From NCBI GenBank assembly GCA_964549915.1, contig CAZJWX010000004.1:1-64000 (forward strand): a stretch of 64,000 nt of DNA, written 5' to 3'. This document shows positions 7,030-15,554 of the stretch, in pieces (position 1 is the stretch's first letter; every line of letters starts with the position of its first letter). A program made the position numbers and the translations under genes. Origin of the DNA: JAUZRW01 sp964549915 (lineage in GTDB: Bacteria; Chloroflexota; Anaerolineae; Aggregatilineales; Phototrophicaceae). The notes below the pieces were generated by a model that had not been told where the DNA came from, made no database searches, and worked only from the letters and a program-made list of their open reading frames with translations.

Positions 7030-9291
7030 TCAGTAGCTCCGCAGTTCAAAATCCTCTTCGATGCGCACCGTTGCACCTTCCATCATGCTCTCATCCAGCA
7101 GCGGCAGTTCATAGCCCGTGCCAGCCGTCACTGGCAGCGCGACGTAAACCGCCGTGCCGATGCCGTGCCTGGTCTTCACCTTCATCAGGCCGCCATGGGC
7201 TTCGATGACTTGCTGTGCCAGCGGCAACCCCTGTCCCATGCCCGGCACGCGGATGATGCTGCCATCCGGTGCAACTGGCGTCCCACGATAGAACGGTGTG
7301 TAAATATGCTCCATATCTTCCGCCAGGATGCCCACGCCGTTATCGCGCACGCGCAAATGCAACACACCCTTGATCTCATCGCGGATTTCGATGGTGACGA
7401 TCCCACCGGGAAGCGTGTACTTGATCGCGTTATCGAGCAAATTGCCCAGCGCCCAACGCAAGCGACTCTCATCACCCAGGACATGCAGCCCTTTCTTGTT
7501 AATGTGCACCTGCAACGACAAATCCGCCGCCTGCGCAATCTGCCGCCAGTCATTAGCAATCGCGACGATCAACGTCTCCGCCAGAATCGGGCGCTGACGG
7601 CGCTGTGCAGATTCCTGGCTGTAGCGGGTCAGTTCGCGCATATCGACGATCATCTTCTGCAAGGCGGCGGCATGGCGCGAAATCTCGCGTGCGAAGTCGC
7701 CAACCAGCTCCTGCCGCCCCGCTTGCAACGCCCCACGCTGCGCCAGAGTCGCAAGCGGCTGCTGAATATCCGCCGAAAGCTGCCGGAGCAGTTCTTCGCG
7801 TTTGCGCTGCTCTTTGACCTCTTCCGTGATGTCGCGCACGAGCAGCGTCATGCCAATCTGCCGTCCCTGACGCGAACGCACGGCAGCAGCCTGCACTTGC
7901 AGCATCTTGCCCTCGTGGTCGATTCGCTGTGGATTGCCCAGGGCGTAGATCCCTGGCGCAATGGCTTCGCCCAGGCTGGCATGAACCAATTGTTGCATCG
8001 CCTGCGGAGGTTGCACAACACCCTGCGTCCCCAATAAGTCACGGGCGAGGTCATTGGCGAAGAGCAAGCGGCCTTCCGGGTCTTGTACGAGCACGCCCTG
8101 CGGGATCGATTCCATGACAGAGATGAGGTAATTGCGTTCGCGTCGCTCGCGCCAGAGAGTCTTGCGGAACTGATCCTCGCGCTGCTCGACAGCATAGGCG
8201 AATTCGTCCAGTGCATGCCCCAGAGCGCCGATTTCATCGCTCGGCCTGAGGTTGGTACGCACATTCGGCACGCCACGCGCCATCGCATTCGCCGTATCCG
8301 TCACGCGCTCCAGACGCGCTGCCATACGACCAAGTACCAGAAAAGCCGCGATAACCACCGTACCGGCCACTGCCGCCGCGAAGGACGCCGTCAACTGCCG
8401 CCCGATTTCGGTCGCGAAGGGGACGTTATCCGGCACCAATGTCGCGATCACACCCAGGAGGCTGCTCCCGTATTCCAGTGGCGTATAGGCTGTACGGTAG
8501 GGCGTCGTATCGACCGTCAGCGAGGCGATCACGGGTTGCCCGGCCGTCAACACCTGATCCATCAAGGCAGGGTTATTGTTCAAGTCCACCAGAGCCGTAT
8601 TGTCGAGCGGAAAGGTGGTCTGCGTGATCTGCCCGCGACTATCGTAGAGCGCCAGGTGCGCCACCGCACTCGCACGCAGGTTCTCCAGCAACGTACCCAG
8701 CGACTGCCCCAGCAGCACGACGCCGACTCGCTCCTCAGCCTGCATCAGCGGATAGGAAACGTAGACCATCATGCCCTGCGGCGTTTGCAGCAAAGCACTC
8801 GCGCCTACCAGATCATCATTCAGCAGCGCACGCACGGGGTAGGTGTCGCGCAAATTCGTCCCTGTGCTGACGCTGTAATCTACCGAAGCACCCTCACGCA
8901 CACGCAGCACACCAGCGACTTCAATCCCCGCCGCATTCGTCACCAGGATGCCATCTGCATCTGCGCCAACAGCCAGGGCTTCCAGCGTGGCAACCAGAGT
9001 CTGCGCATCTTCTGCGACGACAGCATCCGCCACGCCGACGGTGAAGGCGACTCGCTGCGCCTCATTGCGCTGGCGCTGGTACAGATCCACCGCACGGTTC
9101 CCCACAGCCTGTGTGCTCTGTAGCAGCACATTCTCTTCCGAGACGGCGAACCCGCCGGACATACGCCCCGCGATGAAATACGCCCCGATCATCGCGACTA
9201 GCAGCACGACCAGCGCCAACGGGAAGGCATAACGCCAGCGGATTGAGAGGAAGCGCACCGGACGGCGCGTTGGTTGTCTTGTCTTATTCAT
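7030..9291 (-). CDS. Membrane sensor histidine kinase-like protein lacking the H-box His
   Basis: A protein of about 753 residues. TM1 is near residues 18-40, followed by a large extracytoplasmic sensor region (about 45-305, Cache-like by layout) and TM2 near 308-333. HAMP follows (SDEIGALGHALDEF), then PAS (ISVMESIPQGVLVQDPEG), a dimerisation-helix region and HATPase_c. The ATPase boxes are intact: GNLLDNAIKY (N), VRDNGVGI (G1) and GMGQGLPLA (G2). The H-box reads SADIQQPL where kinases have SHExxTPL, so the phospho-accepting His is Ala (about residue 507, codon 7771-7773). It could be a pseudokinase, a dimerisation partner or an ATP-dependent signalling protein. No response regulator is adjacent. 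A GTG at 9312 is an alternative start. Confidence 0.85.
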   Translation of the reverse strand: MNKTRQPTRRPVRFLSIRWRYAFPLALVVLLVAMIGAYFIAGRMSGGFAVSEENVLLQSTQAVGNRAVDLYQRQRNEAQRVAFTVGVADAVVAEDAQTLVATLEALAVGADADGILVTNAAGIEVAGVLRVREGASVDYSVSTGTNLRDTYPVRALLNDDLVGASALLQTPQGMMVYVSYPLMQAEERVGVVLLGQSLGTLLENLRASAVAHLALYDSRGQITQTTFPLDNTALVDLNNNPALMDQVLTAGQPVIASLTVDTTPYRTAYTPLEYGSSLLGVIATLVPDNVPFATEIGRQLTASFAAAVAGTVVIAAFLVLGRMAARLERVTDTANAMARGVPNVRTNLRPSDEIGALGHALDEFAYAVEQREDQFRKTLWRERRERNYLISVMESIPQGVLVQDPEGRLLFANDLARDLLGTQGVVQPPQAMQQLVHASLGEAIAPGIYALGNPQRIDHEGKMLQVQAAAVRSRQGRQIGMTLLVRDITEEVKEQRKREELLRQLSADIQQPLATLAQRGALQAGRQELVGDFAREISRHAAALQKMIVDMRELTRYSQESAQRRQRPILAETLIVAIANDWRQIAQAADLSLQVHINKKGLHVLGDESRLRWALGNLLDNAIKYTLPGGIVTIEIRDEIKGVLHLRVRDNGVGILAEDMEHIYTPFYRGTPVAPDGSIIRVPGMGQGLPLAQQVIEAHGGLMKVKTRHGIGTAVYVALPVTAGTGYELPLLDESMMEGATVRIEEDFELRSY

Positions 9292-9387
9292 TGGATTTCG
9301 TTGCTCTTTCACTCGTTGGATCGCAGAGCAAGGCGAACCTCGCGTTCATTGTACGCCGTTTTCGGAATCATACCGCGTGAGGGCAGC

Positions 9388-10233
9388 TCAGCATGACGGC
9401 AGCCCCCTTGCAGAGAATGTCAGCGGATCGACCGGAATATCATCAATGCGCGTCTCGTAATGGACATGCGGGCCGCTGCTGTTGCCCGTACTGCCGCTCC
9501 AGGCCAGGATGCTGCCCTTGCCCACGCGCATCCCCTCTTCCACATTGAAAGACGTATTGTGGGCGTAATAGGTAATGTAACGGTCACTTTGCAGAATCAC
9601 CAGGTAGCCATAGCCGATGGTACTCCAATCCGCGAAGACCACCTCCCCGCTGTGCGTCGCCAGCACGGGGGTCCCGATCGGTACACCAATGTCAATGCCG
9701 TTGTGGTAGCGATGATAGCGCTGCGTCAACACGCCTTCGACGGGATTCCCGGACGGGGCGCAAGAATCGCTGCTGGCAGGCAGCACGCGGGCGATTTCCG
9801 CCTCCGCATCGTCTTGCGGGAGCGGCACCAGAGTCGGCAGTTCTGGCAAAGCTGGCAGCGGCAAAGGAGGCGATGTCGGGTAGGGGAGCGGCGTCGGCAC
9901 GAGAGTCGGCTGCGGCAAGACAAAGGCCGCATCCCCCGTACGCGGCAGATAGATGCCCACCGGGGCGATTCCAGGGAGATTCGCCGTCGAGCCATACAGG
10001 GTCGCGCTGCCCTCAGCCAGTCGCAGGATCTGCGGGTCTAGCTGAGCAAAGGGAACAATCGGCGTGCGCTGCAAGGTCGCCACCGGGGAAATCGCCAGAG
10101 TCGCATCGGCGACCTGGGGCGTGCCGCGCGGCGCAAGCGCCAGCCAACCCGCCAGATAGGTCATGGCGGCGATGAATGCCAGCAGCGCCAGCAAAATCAG
10201 CGTAGAACGAAAGCGAGAGACTCGGTTCTTCAT
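9388..10233 (-). CDS. Membrane-anchored M23 (LytM-type) peptidase
   Basis: A 281-residue zinc endopeptidase acting on peptidoglycan cross-links. One N-terminal TM or uncleaved signal (about 10-32) is followed by a Pro-rich linker (about 100-140). The C-terminal M23 domain has the zinc ligands HNGID (H-x3-D) and HVH (the H-x-H pair in SGPHVHYE). Strand motifs GTPVLATHSGEVVFAD and GYGYLVILQ are typical of the fold, so it is predicted to be catalytically active. It is downstream of nothing obvious and upstream of the sensor gene on the same strand, separated by about 95 bases. Confidence 0.9.
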   Translation of the reverse strand: MKNRVSRFRSTLILLALLAFIAAMTYLAGWLALAPRGTPQVADATLAISPVATLQRTPIVPFAQLDPQILRLAEGSATLYGSTANLPGIAPVGIYLPRTGDAAFVLPQPTLVPTPLPYPTSPPLPLPALPELPTLVPLPQDDAEAEIARVLPASSDSCAPSGNPVEGVLTQRYHRYHNGIDIGVPIGTPVLATHSGEVVFADWSTIGYGYLVILQSDRYITYYAHNTSFNVEEGMRVGKGSILAWSGSTGNSSGPHVHYETRIDDIPVDPLTFSARGLPSC

Positions 10234-10402
10234 GCGAACTGAAGCGGCTACCTTACAACTCAGTGCAGCAAATCATGCCAGCCGCGAAGGCTTTCGTTAA
10301 GGGAAGTCGCTCGACTATGCAACGATTCATAACCATCTCTTTACATTCTCGCCGTATCTTGAAACCGTTTGACGAGTCACCTTGCATGATGAGACCAACC
10401 CC

Positions 10403-11143
10403 ATGAGCCAACATCAAACCTTCGGACGCGCCGACCTGCACATGCACACCGACGCCAGCGACGGCAAACCGGGCGTGAAAGCCCTGTTGGATTTTGTCGC
10501 ACGGCAGCGTTCTCGGCTGGATGCCATCGCAATCACCGACCATGATACACTGGATTCGAGCCTCTACGCCCTTGAGCACCAGCATCTTTATCCTTTTGAG
10601 ATCATTCCAGGCGTAGAAGTCAGCAGCGTGGACGGCCACATCCTGGCGCTGTGGGTGACGCAACCAATCCCCACCTACCTCGATCTCACCGAGACCGTCG
10701 CAGCGATCCACGAAGCGGGTGGAATCGCCATCCTCGCGCATCCCGTACACCCCCTCATCAAGAAGTATCGCCGCAAAGGAGTCCGCAACATCCGCAAACC
10801 CAGCGTGTTAGTAGAAGCAAAGCTAGATGCAATCGAGGCGCACAACGCCGGGATTGGCGGCCTGGGTTTTAACTGGATTGCACGCTCCATTGCGCATAAA
10901 ATTGGACTCCCTGTCATTGGTGGCAGCGATGCCCATACGCTGGGTGCCATCGGCACAGGACTCACGCTCTACCCTGGACGCACGGCTGCTGATCTACGTC
11001 AGGCGCTGGAAAAGTGCGCCACGCTCGCACGAGGTACGTCATGGCGGATTACCGATTACGTCGAATACGCGAAGCACAACAAACAACGCAAGGCGATGAT
11101 CTCTTTGGCAAGTATGAACTCATCAGCCCCACTGAACCGCTGA
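10403..11143 (+). CDS. PHP-domain phosphoesterase
   Basis: A PHP-family metal-dependent phosphoesterase of about 246 residues. All metal-binding motifs are present in order: DLHMHTDASDG, ITDHDT, ILAHPVH, IEAHNAG and GGSDAH. Stand-alone PHP proteins include nucleoside 3',5'-bisphosphate phosphatases (RNase AM/YciV) and histidinol phosphatase; YciV-like is the closer match in length and motif layout, but this is inference. The ATG at 10403 is preferred to the TTG at 10382. Its 3' end overlaps the beginning of the glycosyltransferase gene, indicating co-transcription. Confidence 0.85.
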   Translation: MSQHQTFGRADLHMHTDASDGKPGVKALLDFVARQRSRLDAIAITDHDTLDSSLYALEHQHLYPFEIIPGVEVSSVDGHILALWVTQPIPTYLDLTETVAAIHEAGGIAILAHPVHPLIKKYRRKGVRNIRKPSVLVEAKLDAIEAHNAGIGGLGFNWIARSIAHKIGLPVIGGSDAHTLGAIGTGLTLYPGRTAADLRQALEKCATLARGTSWRITDYVEYAKHNKQRKAMISLASMNSSAPLNR

Positions 11144-12363
11144 ATCTGGCTCCGGTGCAGCGGGTGGCTGTACTGACTGAGTCCTTCTTGCCCAAGGTGG
11201 ATGGAGTCAGCAAAACGACCTACCTGACGATTCGCTATTTGCAAGAAACCGGGCGCGAAGTGCTGGTCTTCGGTCCAGATACATCCGTCCCCAATGTGGG
11301 GCCAACCGAAGTTGTCGCGCTACCCTCGCTGGCGATGCCTACCGCCACCGAAACCCGGGTCGCCCTCCCCCTGCCGATCATCGCGAAGCGGCTGCAAGAA
11401 TTTCAGCCGGACTTGATTCATCTGGCCAGCCCCGCCTTCATGACTGTCAGCGGTATGGCCGTCGGGCGCGAGATGAACATCCCTATTGTGGCCAACTACC
11501 AGACCGATTTGCCCGGTTACGCGGCACATTATGGCTTTCCCGTGCTGGAAAACCCCATGCGCACCTGGCTGCGCTACATCCACAACGGATGTCACATCAA
11601 CCTGGTGCCTTCTGCCAGCGTCGGCAATGACCTGCGCCAACACGGGTTCCGGCGATTGCGCGTGTGGGGGCGCGGGGTGAACCTGGATCGCTTCAATCCG
11701 TCGAACGCCACCGAGACCATGCGCAAGCGCCTGCTGGCAGGCCGCCCCGCCGACTCGCTGTTGTGCATCTACGTCGGCAGGCTCGCCAATGAGAAGCGCG
11801 TCGATCTGCTGCTGGAAGTGGCAAAGGTTCCCGGCGTCGCTCTAACCATTGTCGGCGATGGGCACATGCGCGAGGAACTGGAGCGCATCTTCGCCGGGAC
11901 AGGCACGCATTTCACGGGCTATATGTATAAGGACGAATTGGCAGAGGCCACAGCCAGCGCCGATGTCTTCTTCTTCCCCGGCCCCAATGAGACATTCGGG
12001 CAGGTTGTGCAGGAAGCGATGGCTTCCGGATTGCCAACTGTCGTCACGGATCGCGGCAGCGTAAAAGACCTGGTGAGCGAAGGTGAGACCGGTTATGTCG
12101 TCCAACACACTCAGGACGCCTTCGCGGAAGCTGCGCAACGTCTGGTGGCGGATCGTGCCCTGGTGCGAACGCTTTCCGAGAATGCACGCCGCACAGCAGA
12201 AACACGTCCCTGGTGGGCGATTATGGCGCAGCTAGAGCGCTATTATCACGAGGCGGTGCGCCTCAACGAACGCTTCAAGCAACTCTACGGACGCACCTTC
12301 TATCATCAACCGCTGGCCATTGGCGCTCGGCTGCAACATTGGGGTATCATCAACCCGCAGTGA
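11041..12363 (+). CDS. Glycosyltransferase family 4
   Basis: A GT4 (group 1) GT-B-fold transferase acting on sugar nucleotides, probably for glycolipid or cell-surface glycan assembly. The N-terminal acceptor domain opens RVAVLTESFLPKVDGVSKTT. The C-terminal donor domain has YVGRLANEKRVDLLLEVAK, VGDGHM and the E-x7-E motif in PNETFGQVVQEAMASGLP. The sequence resembles the MgtA/PimB-like alpha-mannosyl or glucosyl transferases of Gram-positive lineages; the exact sugar is unknown. The start is ambiguous. The ATG at 11041 has GAGG 6 bases upstream but overlaps the PHP gene by about 100 bases; a GTG at 11155 would avoid the overlap and begin exactly at the fold. Confidence 0.85.
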   Translation: MADYRLRRIREAQQTTQGDDLFGKYELISPTEPLNLAPVQRVAVLTESFLPKVDGVSKTTYLTIRYLQETGREVLVFGPDTSVPNVGPTEVVALPSLAMPTATETRVALPLPIIAKRLQEFQPDLIHLASPAFMTVSGMAVGREMNIPIVANYQTDLPGYAAHYGFPVLENPMRTWLRYIHNGCHINLVPSASVGNDLRQHGFRRLRVWGRGVNLDRFNPSNATETMRKRLLAGRPADSLLCIYVGRLANEKRVDLLLEVAKVPGVALTIVGDGHMREELERIFAGTGTHFTGYMYKDELAEATASADVFFFPGPNETFGQVVQEAMASGLPTVVTDRGSVKDLVSEGETGYVVQHTQDAFAEAAQRLVADRALVRTLSENARRTAETRPWWAIMAQLERYYHEAVRLNERFKQLYGRTFYHQPLAIGARLQHWGIINPQ

Positions 12364-12387
12364 CCTCCAACGCCTGAAAGGACACGA

Positions 12388-12777
12388 ATGACCGACGCAG
12401 AGACCCCACGCAAGACGCTGGCGCTGATTTCGCACGACGGCAAGAAGGCCGATATGCTGGCCTTCGCCCTGGCGAACAAGGATGTTCTCGCGCGCTATAA
12501 CCTGATCGCCACCGCAACCACCGGGGGCTTAATCGCCGAGAAGGCCGGGCTGCCCGTCAACCGAATGCTCTCCGGTCCCATCGGCGGTGATGCACAGATT
12601 GCCGCGAAGATCGCTGTCGGCGAAGTCGAGGCAGTTTTCTTCTTCGTTGACCCGCTTGGCAAACACCCCCACGATCCGGATATTCAGAGCCTGCTGCGCA
12701 TCTGCAATGTCCACAACATCCCGCTGGCCACCAACGCCGCCACCGCAGAATATATCATCTCAGCGCAGGCACTTTGA
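12388..12777 (+). CDS. mgsA: Methylglyoxal synthase
   Basis: A 129-residue cytosolic enzyme converting dihydroxyacetone phosphate to methylglyoxal and phosphate, a glycolytic overflow bypass. Diagnostic features are LALISHDGKKADM (substrate-binding His), TATTGGLI (phosphate-binding), SGPIGGDAQIAAKI (catalytic Asp) and DPLGKHPHDPDI (His). Full family length. The gene follows the GT4 stop by 24 bases with AAAGGA before the ATG, so it may share that transcript. It converges on the HTTM gene. Confidence 0.95.
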   Translation: MTDAETPRKTLALISHDGKKADMLAFALANKDVLARYNLIATATTGGLIAEKAGLPVNRMLSGPIGGDAQIAAKIAVGEVEAVFFFVDPLGKHPHDPDIQSLLRICNVHNIPLATNAATAEYIISAQAL

Positions 12778-12793
12778 ACAACGCCCCCAACAG

Positions 12794-14488
12794 TCAACGC
12801 TCTGCATCCAGGGGGAAGCGATCATAGACGGCACAAATCACGCCATCACAGGTGAACGTATTCCCCCGGAAACGCACCTCAAATTCCTCAGAATGAAATA
12901 CCCCTTGTTCTGCGGTCAGCGTCGTCGTCCCGCGCTCATTGCAAATCGGGAAGAGGCTGGCAGCCTCGGCCTGGGCCAGGTACGCGATGGCACATTCATC
13001 CTCCGCCAGGTAGATCGCACCCAGTTCCTCGCCAGAAAGGGTCTGCGTTGCGGTTCGCAGTTCGATGTCCGCCAGCGGGAACGGAATCTCCGTCATGTTG
13101 ATGAAGACCAGCGCTCCGTCCAGGCGGCGCGAGATCAACAAGGCCGGCATCAAGGGTTCGCCGGCAATCGGTTGCACCAGCGGCACGATCCAGTCGTTCG
13201 TGAACAGGTCGTCCGGCTGTGCCGCGAGATTTGCCGTCGGGTCAAGGAGTAGCTGCGCTGCCCGATCATTCAACGAGGACATGACCCAGACGCGGATCTC
13301 GTACCCATCGTATTCTTCGAGGCTGGTCAGGTAATGGGCGAAGCGCAGCATCATCGGCGGTCGATCTTCCATCTTGGCAATCTGGCGCGGCACCAGGTAA
13401 TCCTCCAGCGGCACCAATTCGGTCACACCTGTCTGCGGATTGGTGGCGAAGAAATAGGCGTCAGCGACTTTGTTGCGCAGCTTCATGCGCCAGGAGAGGT
13501 TATGCCCCTCCTCCGTCCAACTCGCATATCCAGGGTAGATGAATTGGCGCAAGGGCATCACGAGCTGCCAGATGAAGAAAGCCCCCAGCACGCTCAGAAG
13601 TACCCCACTTCGCCAGCCCAGGCGCAGCGGGGGCGCGGGGGCTGCGGTAGCCGCGAGTTTGCGTCCCAACCGGAACCAGTGCGGCGGGAGGAAGATCAGC
13701 GTAATCGCAATCGAGAACCAGGGGAAAATGCCGATGTTGAATAGCTGGTAGTTACTCAGGTGGAAGGCAAAGGCCCACGCCAACGCCAGCAAGCGTGTTG
13801 GACGCCAGAGGATCATCGGCACCACCAACAGGTCGAAGAGCAGACCGCCGTAGCTGAAGGCGTAGACCATCCATTCCTCGGTAAACCACTGGCCAATCAC
13901 GGGAAAATCGGTGCGCGTGCTCAGCCAATCGCGCATCGGCTCCCCATTGAGCCAGTCGGCATTCATCTTGGCAATGGCACCGTAGACATAGACCACCGCC
14001 ATTTCACCGCGCAAAATCCACAACGCCCATTGTGGGGCGGTTTCGCTGCGGATTCCGGGGCGCAGCAACGCATCCAGCGACCATTTGCGGTGCGCAGGTA
14101 CGAAGATCAGCAAGAAGCTGATGAGGCTGACGAGATAGAAGTGGTTGAGGTACTGCGTCTCGTCCAGCAAGAAGATGTAAGTGAAGACGAAGAAGAATAC
14201 GGTTATCGCGACCCGGTAAAAAAAGCCAACCAGAATCAGCAGCGCCAGCAGCCCCATGAAGTGGAAAAGCCAGATCATCGCATCGCCGGGGAGCGGCTGC
14301 ACCCAGCCAAAATTCCAATACGAGAAGAAGTACTCCGGCTCGATGTAGTAGCGGACAATGCGGTTGTAGTGAAAAAAGCGCCAGCTTTCCCAGAGCATAA
14401 TGCCGCCGAAAGCGACGCGAAAGAAGACCAATGGCAGAATATCAATCGGCTGAAAAAGCTGTCGCAGCGCGTTTGAAGCAATTCTCAC
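12794..14488 (-). CDS. HTTM-domain (vitamin K gamma-carboxylase-like) membrane protein
   Basis: About 564 residues with multiple N-terminal TM segments (HTTM domain, roughly 1-290) and a C-terminal soluble part. The segment FLLDETQYLNHFYLVSL, followed by RKWSLDALL, aligns with the vitamin K-dependent gamma-glutamyl carboxylase region LDKTSWNNHSYL. The Lys that acts as base there (Lys218 in the human enzyme) is Glu here. Bacterial HTTM proteins are poorly characterised; carboxylation is therefore not implied. The GTG at 14488 is chosen because GGAGG lies 5 bases upstream; a GTG at 14509 is in frame but without a site. It is the last gene of the addBA run, 70 bases after the preceding membrane protein. 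Confidence 0.78.
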   Translation of the reverse strand: MRIASNALRQLFQPIDILPLVFFRVAFGGIMLWESWRFFHYNRIVRYYIEPEYFFSYWNFGWVQPLPGDAMIWLFHFMGLLALLILVGFFYRVAITVFFFVFTYIFLLDETQYLNHFYLVSLISFLLIFVPAHRKWSLDALLRPGIRSETAPQWALWILRGEMAVVYVYGAIAKMNADWLNGEPMRDWLSTRTDFPVIGQWFTEEWMVYAFSYGGLLFDLLVVPMILWRPTRLLALAWAFAFHLSNYQLFNIGIFPWFSIAITLIFLPPHWFRLGRKLAATAAPAPPLRLGWRSGVLLSVLGAFFIWQLVMPLRQFIYPGYASWTEEGHNLSWRMKLRNKVADAYFFATNPQTGVTELVPLEDYLVPRQIAKMEDRPPMMLRFAHYLTSLEEYDGYEIRVWVMSSLNDRAAQLLLDPTANLAAQPDDLFTNDWIVPLVQPIAGEPLMPALLISRRLDGALVFINMTEIPFPLADIELRTATQTLSGEELGAIYLAEDECAIAYLAQAEAASLFPICNERGTTTLTAEQGVFHSEEFEVRFRGNTFTCDGVICAVYDRFPLDAER

Positions 14489-14579
14489 ACTTTCCTCCCT
14501 GATGTGCACACATTCGCAATTGAGGACGGAGAAGCCGTGAGCATGAGATGAGAGAAAGCTTTGCAGCAGATGAGTCTGG

Positions 14580-15554
14580 CTAGCCCTGGCGTTCTGCGGC
14601 TCCCGCCGCCAACCGCAGCAAACCTTCCGTCAGCAGGCTCTGCAACAGTACGGCGACGAGCATCAGCAAGCCGAGGAAGATGCTGCCAGGCACCTGTGCC
14701 CAGAGCTGCCCGGTCTGTGTGATTTGCGCCGAGGCCAGACCCCAATCGCCGAAGATCGCATTGGCAACCTGCACGAGCCACGCCTGTGCGCCGTTCAGTT
14801 CGAGCAAACCATCCATGAACTGCGCGAAAATGATGAAGAGCAGCAGCGTGCTCCCCACACGAATGAGCACCGCCAGAATCAGAATCACGCTGGCGAAGGC
14901 GCGGTTGCGCACACTCGAAGAGATCGCTAGCCCAAGGGCGGCATCTACCCCGGCAGCAGTGAACGGCAGCAGGAAGAAAGCCGTCATCTGCGCCGCGAGG
15001 ATGCCGATGCTGGCGACGATCCCCAGGGACGGCTGACTGCGCAGGGCGAGAATTTCCAGCAGTGCCCCTTGCAGCGAGGCCACTTCGACCAGAAGCGCAC
15101 CCAGTAATAGCACTCGCCCAGCCCAGATGGCAATCAGCAGCGGACGAAGACGATAGCCCAGAATCGAGAACCAGCGGCTCTTGAGCGCGATTGCAGCGCC
15201 GTTTTCCGTCGCCCGCAGCGGATCCCACGTTTGGCGGCGGCGCTCCTCATCCACCGCACCCGCCCCCAGCACCAGGGCAGCGGCACGCAGCAAAACTTGC
15301 AGAATCAGCAGCGGGAAGAAGAGCACGCGCCAGATGACCAGCGTGTAGGGGGCTTCTGGGGTCTGCTGCAAGCCATCCGTCGCGTAGAGGTAGCCACCAA
15401 CGAGAAGGGCGACCAGCACCAACACGGAGAACACTACCCGCCCGACCCGCGCCCGGATCGATTCGTCCGGCGCGTGCCGTCCGATTTCATAGGCCAGCAG
15501 CGGATTGCTCGTCCGCGCCCAGGATGGCAATTCACCCAGAAAGCGTTTCCACAT
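14580..15554 (-). CDS. Polytopic membrane protein, ABC-2-permease-like
   Basis: A 324-residue integral membrane protein with about six to seven hydrophobic segments. The cytoplasmic RRRQTWDPLRATE between early TM segments resembles the coupling-helix signature of ABC-2 permeases (E-R-x-x-G-T-x-x-x-L-x-x-T-P), but no ABC ATPase is adjacent, so the assignment is tentative. Its start codon lies inside the 3' end of addA (23-base overlap), implying translational coupling with the recombination genes. I do not recognise a specific function. Confidence 0.6.
   Translation of the reverse strand: MWKRFLGELPSWARTSNPLLAYEIGRHAPDESIRARVGRVVFSVLVLVALLVGGYLYATDGLQQTPEAPYTLVIWRVLFFPLLILQVLLRAAALVLGAGAVDEERRRQTWDPLRATENGAAIALKSRWFSILGYRLRPLLIAIWAGRVLLLGALLVEVASLQGALLEILALRSQPSLGIVASIGILAAQMTAFFLLPFTAAGVDAALGLAISSSVRNRAFASVILILAVLIRVGSTLLLFIIFAQFMDGLLELNGAQAWLVQVANAIFGDWGLASAQITQTGQLWAQVPGSIFLGLLMLVAVLLQSLLTEGLLRLAAGAAERQG

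Noticed and set aside
8083..9123. A 346-codon open frame on the plus strand
   Set aside because: It is fully antisense to the sensor kinase-like gene, whose domains are clear. Its composition (rich in Arg, His, Gln) is that of a shadow frame.
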